From positions 1 to 14,228 of the forward strand of contig JASHPP010000451.1 in the NCBI GenBank assembly GCA_030038035.1: DNA of 14,228 nucleotides. Direction: 5' to 3'. Origin of the DNA: Trebonia sp. GTDB taxonomy: Bacteria; Actinomycetota; Actinomycetes; Streptosporangiales; Streptosporangiaceae. A program made the position numbers and the translations under genes. Every line of letters starts with the position of its first letter. Within the stretch, counting starts at the first letter, position 1. Positions 12,407 to 14,228 of this stretch are shown here, piece by piece. The notes under the pieces were generated by a model. It was not told the DNA's origin. It worked only from the letters and a program-made list of their open reading frames with translations, and did not search any database.

Positions 12407-13066
12407 CTACAGCGGCGCAGGCTCGCGCACCGGCTGGCTGAAATCCCCGGCCAGCTCGGCGAAGGGGCTGTCATCGGAGGACTGGCCCTCGTCGGCATAC
12501 CGCGGCGCTGGCGGGTCGTCAAGGCGGTCCGCCGCCGCTCCCGCCGCAAGACCTCCGTCGTAGCCCTCGTCGCCGGGCAGGCGGCCGTAATCGTCTGGGC
12601 CGCCGGAAAACTCGCCATCCTCCGGGTCCTCGTCCGGCGCCATGTCGTGCCTGATCGCCTCCCCGTTCGCGAGGTCCCGCGACGCGCTCGCCGGCACGTG
12701 CACGCCCCGGTTGAAGTGCGACCACCCGAAGGACAGGTCGTGCCCCACCGACTCGGCCTCGATCTCGAGCTCGACCCTCGTGTGCTGCTGTTCGTCCACC
12801 CAGGTCCTCGTGCGGAACCTGCCGCGGACGAGAACCATGTCCCCTTTGCGCAGGGATCCCGTGACGTTCTCGGCGAGCTTGCGCCAGCAGGTCACGTTGT
12901 AGTAGGAGGTCTCGCCGTCGCGCCACTCCCCTGTCCCGCGGTCCAGCCTGCGGGGCGTCGAGCCCACCCGGATCCGGGTGACCGGCGTCCTCGTCGACTT
13001 GGTGAAACTCAGCTTGGGCTCCGCCGTCACGTACCCCGACAGCACGATGTAGTTAGTCTGGCTCAT
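12407..13066 (-). CDS. ssb: Single-stranded DNA-binding protein with atypical C-terminus
   Basis: This protein is 219 residues from ATG 13066, with GGGAG about nine bases upstream. The OB fold (1 to about 115) shows NYIVLSGYVTAEPKLSFTKS, PVTRIRVGST, WRDGETSYYNVTCWRKLAENV and LRKGDMVLVRGRFRTRTW, all usual SSB positions. The tail is acidic and Gly/Pro-rich but ends REPAPL instead of the DDDIPF-like tip that recruits repair and replication partners. An internal SDDSPF about 20 residues from the end is the nearest match. It is therefore probably a second SSB (SsbB-like, used in development or recombination in Streptomyces) and not the housekeeping SsbA. A longer open frame upstream of 13066 lacks SSB similarity and was not used. 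Confidence 0.88.
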   Translation of the reverse strand: MSQTNYIVLSGYVTAEPKLSFTKSTRTPVTRIRVGSTPRRLDRGTGEWRDGETSYYNVTCWRKLAENVTGSLRKGDMVLVRGRFRTRTWVDEQQHTRVELEIEAESVGHDLSFGWSHFNRGVHVPASASRDLANGEAIRHDMAPDEDPEDGEFSGGPDDYGRLPGDEGYDGGLAAGAAADRLDDPPAPRYADEGQSSDDSPFAELAGDFSQPVREPAPL

Positions 13067-13186
13067 CGCCGTTCTCCCTTGTTGAACTTGCTCTCCGCCG
13101 CTGCCGCACGCGTCCGGCGTCTGCCGGCCGGTGCGCACTTTCACCGTGCCGGAACGCCCAACGCCCGGGTAGGCGCCATCCCCGCC

Positions 13187-13226
13187 TGTGGATAACCTGT
13201 CCGATTTGTCCACGACCTGTGGACAA
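13187..13226. promoter_or_regulatory. Cluster of three DnaA boxes upstream of ssb
   Basis: TGTGGATAA (13187-13195) is a perfect inverse of TTATCCACA. TTGTCCACG (13206-13214) differs by one base from the actinobacterial box TTGTCCACA. TGTGGACAA (13218-13226) is its perfect inverse. Boxes two and three form an 8-bp inverted repeat (TTGTCCAC and GTGGACAA, 5-bp spacer). The cluster is in the 290-bp gap between divergent ssb and the kinase-like gene. DnaA may regulate ssb, or the site may titrate DnaA; it is too small for oriC. The rest of the gap holds nothing else recognised. Confidence 0.7.
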
Positions 13227-13356
13227 CGCCTTGCCATCTGGGCCCGGATGCGGCATAATGCCCGCTCGCGCGACCGGAACGAGGCCGACGGGAACGGTGC
13301 CTGGCGGGACGTCGCGCCGGGCGGGGCCCCCGCACAGGAAAACGAATGGCGTCACC

Positions 13357-13935
13357 GTGGGCGGCGTGTTAGGTTCCGACATCGTGCGACGGGTGTCGGT
13401 GGTCGGAACCACAGGCTCTGGCAAGTCCACGCTGGCCCGCCGGCTAGCCGCGATCCTGGGCGTGCCGTACCTGGAACTCGACGGGGTCAACCACCAGCCC
13501 GGCTGGGAGCCGCTGCCGAGGGAAGAATTCCGGCGGATTGTCGCGACAAGAGTGGCCGCGGATGGCTGGGTGATCGACGGCAACTACAGCGCGGTTCGGC
13601 CGCTCGTCTGGGGGCGCGCGGACACTGTGGTGTGGCTCGACCTGCCGAAGGCCGTCGTGATGCGGCAGGTCACCTGGCGGACGCTGCGGCGGGTGGCCGG
13701 ACGTCAGCAGTTGTGGAACGGCAACCGCGAGCGCTGGGCGAACCTCCTCAGCTGGAACCCCGAAGAATCGGTCATCTCCTGGGCCTGGCACAAGCACGCC
13801 GAGGACCGCGCCAGGTACTCCGCCGCCGCGAACGACCCGGCCAACGCCCATCTGCGGTTTGTCCGGCTGGCCAGCCGACGCGACATCGGCCGCTTCCTCG
13901 ACCAGGCCTGCCGCAGGCCGGCCAGCGCCGCGTAG
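13357..13935 (+). CDS. P-loop nucleotide kinase-like ATPase (adenylate kinase/FlaR-like)
   Basis: This protein is about 192 residues from GTG 13357; GTG 13366 or 13384 are also possible, and none has a decisive ribosome-binding site. Walker A GTTGSGKST comes right after the first strand (RRVSVVG). The lid-type features ELDGVNHQPGW, EEFRRIVA and WVIDGNYSAVRPLVWGRADTVVWLDLP follow the order seen in small topology-modulation (FlaR-like) kinases, where the Walker B-like strand ends in DLP. A conserved helical region (RQVTWRTLRRVAGRQQLWNGNRERWANLL) follows. The substrate is unknown; it probably phosphorylates a nucleotide or small molecule. It is divergent from ssb, with DnaA boxes between. It ends 24 bp before the convergent protease gene. 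Confidence 0.8.
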   Translation: MGGVLGSDIVRRVSVVGTTGSGKSTLARRLAAILGVPYLELDGVNHQPGWEPLPREEFRRIVATRVAADGWVIDGNYSAVRPLVWGRADTVVWLDLPKAVVMRQVTWRTLRRVAGRQQLWNGNRERWANLLSWNPEESVISWAWHKHAEDRARYSAAANDPANAHLRFVRLASRRDIGRFLDQACRRPASAA

Positions 13936-13959
13936 GTCGCAACGACCGCCGGCCCCTGG

Positions 13960-14228
13960 CTAAGCGGCTACCAGTTCAGAAGGCTCCGCGATGACGTCCA
14001 CGAGCGCCCCGTTCCGCATCACGGTGATCGCCAGCGGACGCCCGATGGACTCGGCGAACATAAGCCGCTGCAGGTCCTGAGCGGTCGCGACCGCGTGCCC
14101 GCCCGCGGTCAGGAGCAGGTCCCCGGCGCGCAGCCCTGCCCGTTCGGCCGGTCCGCCGGCCACCACCGACGCGACCCGCAGCCCGGTGGCGCGGCCGCCG
14201 AGGCGGGGCCGCCACGCGGGGGCGACCG
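13960..14228 (-). CDS. C-terminal PDZ part of a predicted trypsin-like (HtrA/S1C) serine protease, cut by right edge
   Basis: An open frame enters from the right edge and ends at TAG (13962-13960), giving 89 visible residues. They form a PDZ domain: RATGLRVASVVAGGPAERAG (carboxylate-binding region and GGPA loop), LRAGDLLLTAGGHAV, the helix AQDLQRLMFAESIGRP and the final strand LAITVMRNGALVDVIAEPSEL. In actinobacteria this arrangement closes small HtrA-like proteases that cleave misfolded envelope proteins. The His-Asp-Ser catalytic domain would lie outside the window, so protease identity rests on the PDZ style alone. Confidence 0.8.
   Translation of the reverse strand, partial: VAPAWRPRLGGRATGLRVASVVAGGPAERAGLRAGDLLLTAGGHAVATAQDLQRLMFAESIGRPLAITVMRNGALVDVIAEPSELVAA

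Noticed and set aside
13187..13226. Chromosomal origin (oriC)
   Set aside because: Only three boxes are present, and dnaA and dnaN are not adjacent; actinobacterial oriC regions carry many more boxes.
13219..13356. N-terminal extension of the kinase-like protein
   Set aside because: The frame is open upstream but crosses the DnaA boxes and encodes Pro/Arg/Gly-rich sequence. P-loop kinases of this type start just before the first strand.

Overview
The window is high-GC DNA from an actinobacterium. The reasons are the roughly 70-75% GC of most genes, frequent GTG starts, leaderless-looking promoters, and the pairing of mscS with a Mycobacterium-type group II truncated haemoglobin (GlbO). All assignments were made by reading the sequence; nothing was searched.

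Region 1 (1 to about 5090) is accessory DNA. It opens with the N-terminal part of a winged-helix-like protein running off the left edge, a possible 26-residue coupled ORF, a 65-residue protein and a divergent single-domain GntR regulator. These resemble the small control genes of actinobacterial integrative and conjugative elements. The divergent promoter carries repeated GATCAG motifs. A 430-bp non-coding stretch with direct repeats and a 12-bp inverted repeat follows. Next comes a cassette of visibly lower GC (47-48% in sampled lines). On the + strand it holds a small membrane protein and an overlapping gene for a two-TM protein with a HEPN-like RNxxxH motif and TPR repeats. Facing them on the - strand is a two-gene operon: a GIY-YIG domain with a TM segment, then a SIR2-like predicted NADase. 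Together they look like an undescribed membrane-associated defence locus, or two adjacent ones. About 430 bp without a gene follow, probably containing the element's boundary.

Region 2 (5091 to the end) looks chromosomal, at 70-75% GC. It holds an AraC-type regulator (-) divergent from a SAM methyltransferase (+), with a palindrome between them. Next come mscS and glbO (+), 7 bp apart, then a small membrane-anchored secreted-domain protein (-) with a strong leaderless promoter and a perfect operator-like inverted repeat. The ABC-F protein EttA (-) and a membrane GGDEF diguanylate cyclase (-) follow, 24 bp apart. After a 58-nt two-part stem-loop comes an SSB protein (-) without the usual acidic C-terminal tip, and a cluster of three DnaA boxes upstream of it. 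The window ends with a P-loop nucleotide kinase-like gene (+) and the C-terminal PDZ part of a predicted serine protease (-) cut by the right edge.

The most interesting part is 1391-4658, where a predicted RNase (HEPN), a predicted NADase (SIR2) and a predicted nuclease (GIY-YIG) sit together. Two of the three have TM segments, and a fourth small TM protein is encoded beside them.
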